DNA of 64,000 nucleotides. Source: DATAVB01 sp036267955 (lineage in GTDB: Bacteria > Actinomycetota > Actinomycetes > Mycobacteriales > QHCD01). The notes beneath the pieces are model-generated. The model ran no database searches. It was not told where the DNA came from and saw nothing but the letters and a program-made list of their open reading frames with translations. This document shows positions 63,505 through 64,000 of the stretch, one piece after another; the first letter of the stretch is position 1, and the number at the start of each line of letters is the position of its first letter. Position numbers and translations under genes: made by a program. The stretch is taken from positions 1-64,000 of the forward strand of contig DATAVB010000118.1 of assembly GCA_036267955.1 (NCBI GenBank), given 5' to 3'.

Positions 63505-64000
63505 GGGAAATCTCTTCCTGCCGACGGCAGCACACGACGCATCGATAGCAGGGCAGGTGTGGGTGACACGGCGCGACGCACCCCGCCGTCGGCGGGTCTA
63601 GCGTCCGGGTGGTCGGCCGATCCGGCCTATTAGTGCGGCGTGGCGACTGTTGAGCGCTCCGGGCGGCTGGAACATGCGGCCGTCGGAAAGTGGGTCAGTC
63701 GAATGGATGAATGTGCAGGCCTTGGGGACACGGTCGGGCTTGCGCTCGACGCGGTCGGCCGGCGGATCGGCATGAGCCGCTCACGTTCCTCTCGAACGTG
63801 GGGTGGGACAGAAGCTGCGCGCAACTCTGCGCACGCTACAAAAGGCTAGCGATGGTTTGATCCAGACGCAAAGAAGATCCGGTATTTCTGTCGTGGCGTG
63901 CGACACGTTGTCCCGATCGGTCGCCCCAGGGTGCGGCCGGGCGGACGGGTCGGTGACGCCGAACGGCCGGCTGCGGACAGTGGATGGGCCCGGATCGGCG
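63505..64000. other. Right-end region without a convincing gene
   Basis: Upstream region of the ABC exporter. Open frames here (for example 63640-63849 plus and 63630-63824 minus) have no recognisable motif and overlap each other. A dyad, CACGTTC 63782-63788 and GAACGTG 63794-63800, with a 5-bp spacer could be an operator. A gene entering from the right cannot be excluded. Confidence 0.4.

Noticed and set aside
63640..63849. Small plus-strand frame of 69 aa at the right end
   Set aside because: No ribosome binding site, no motif, and an overlapping minus-strand frame of the same quality.

Overview
The window is about 70% G+C, with GTG starts, tightly overlapping stop/start codons, WhiB, MtrAB-LpqB, coenzyme F420 genes and a WXG100/FtsK-type secretion locus. 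This points to an actinomycete chromosome. From about 0.9 to 34 kb the gene content follows the well-known Mycobacterium tuberculosis Rv3264c-Rv3235 neighbourhood: manC, fbiB, fbiA, whiB2, metallopeptidase, DUF3499, manB, SIS protein, manA, sahH, mtrA, mtrB, lpqB, comF, hpf, secA and the Rv3235-like gene. I cannot name genus or species from the sequence alone. No rRNA, complete tRNA, CRISPR array, transposase or phage gene was seen.

0-10 kb: a membrane protein cut by the left edge, GDP-mannose pyrophosphorylase, a methyltransferase and a flippase-like membrane protein. A five-gene minus-strand operon follows, with two GT-C-like membrane proteins, cofD/fbiA, fbiB and a Nudix hydrolase; four of the genes are joined by 4-nt overlaps or a 4-nt gap. 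10-17 kb: whiB2 with a clear promoter, then the mannose block manB-Trm112-like-SIS-CDF transporter-manA. manA, manB and manC together convert fructose-6-P to GDP-mannose. 17-22.6 kb: a methyltransferase, an enolase-superfamily dehydratase, a MerR regulator, canonical ahcY and directly behind it a short archaeal-type ahcY paralogue. 22.6-32 kb: mtrA-mtrB-lpqB signalling, comF, long-form hpf and secA.

32-39.6 kb: the Rv3235-like protein, a LysM protein, a Sm-like duplicated protein, a BldC-like HTH protein, a SAF/CpaB-like and CpaE-like pair, a wax ester synthase/DGAT, a patatin and DUF6912. 40-44 kb: P5C dehydrogenase, a GNAT, a PaiB-like flavoprotein and a MocR regulator. 44-54.5 kb: a 1462-aa FHA-FtsK/EccC-like ATPase divergent from a WXG100-like gene, then DUF6758, a 52-aa membrane protein, a PH-domain protein, a PHP phosphoesterase, MarC, a frameshifted TPM-like protein and a RecB-like nuclease. 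54.5-64 kb: a LacI regulator divergent from a GH78 alpha-L-rhamnosidase, a methyltransferase and a fused ABC exporter with one degenerate ATP site. The last 0.5 kb shows no convincing gene.

Several gene ends carry long near-perfect inverted repeats. Two of them, 19 kb apart, are inverted copies of one 53-55 bp element. Several proteins have short in-frame tandem repeats in tails or linkers.
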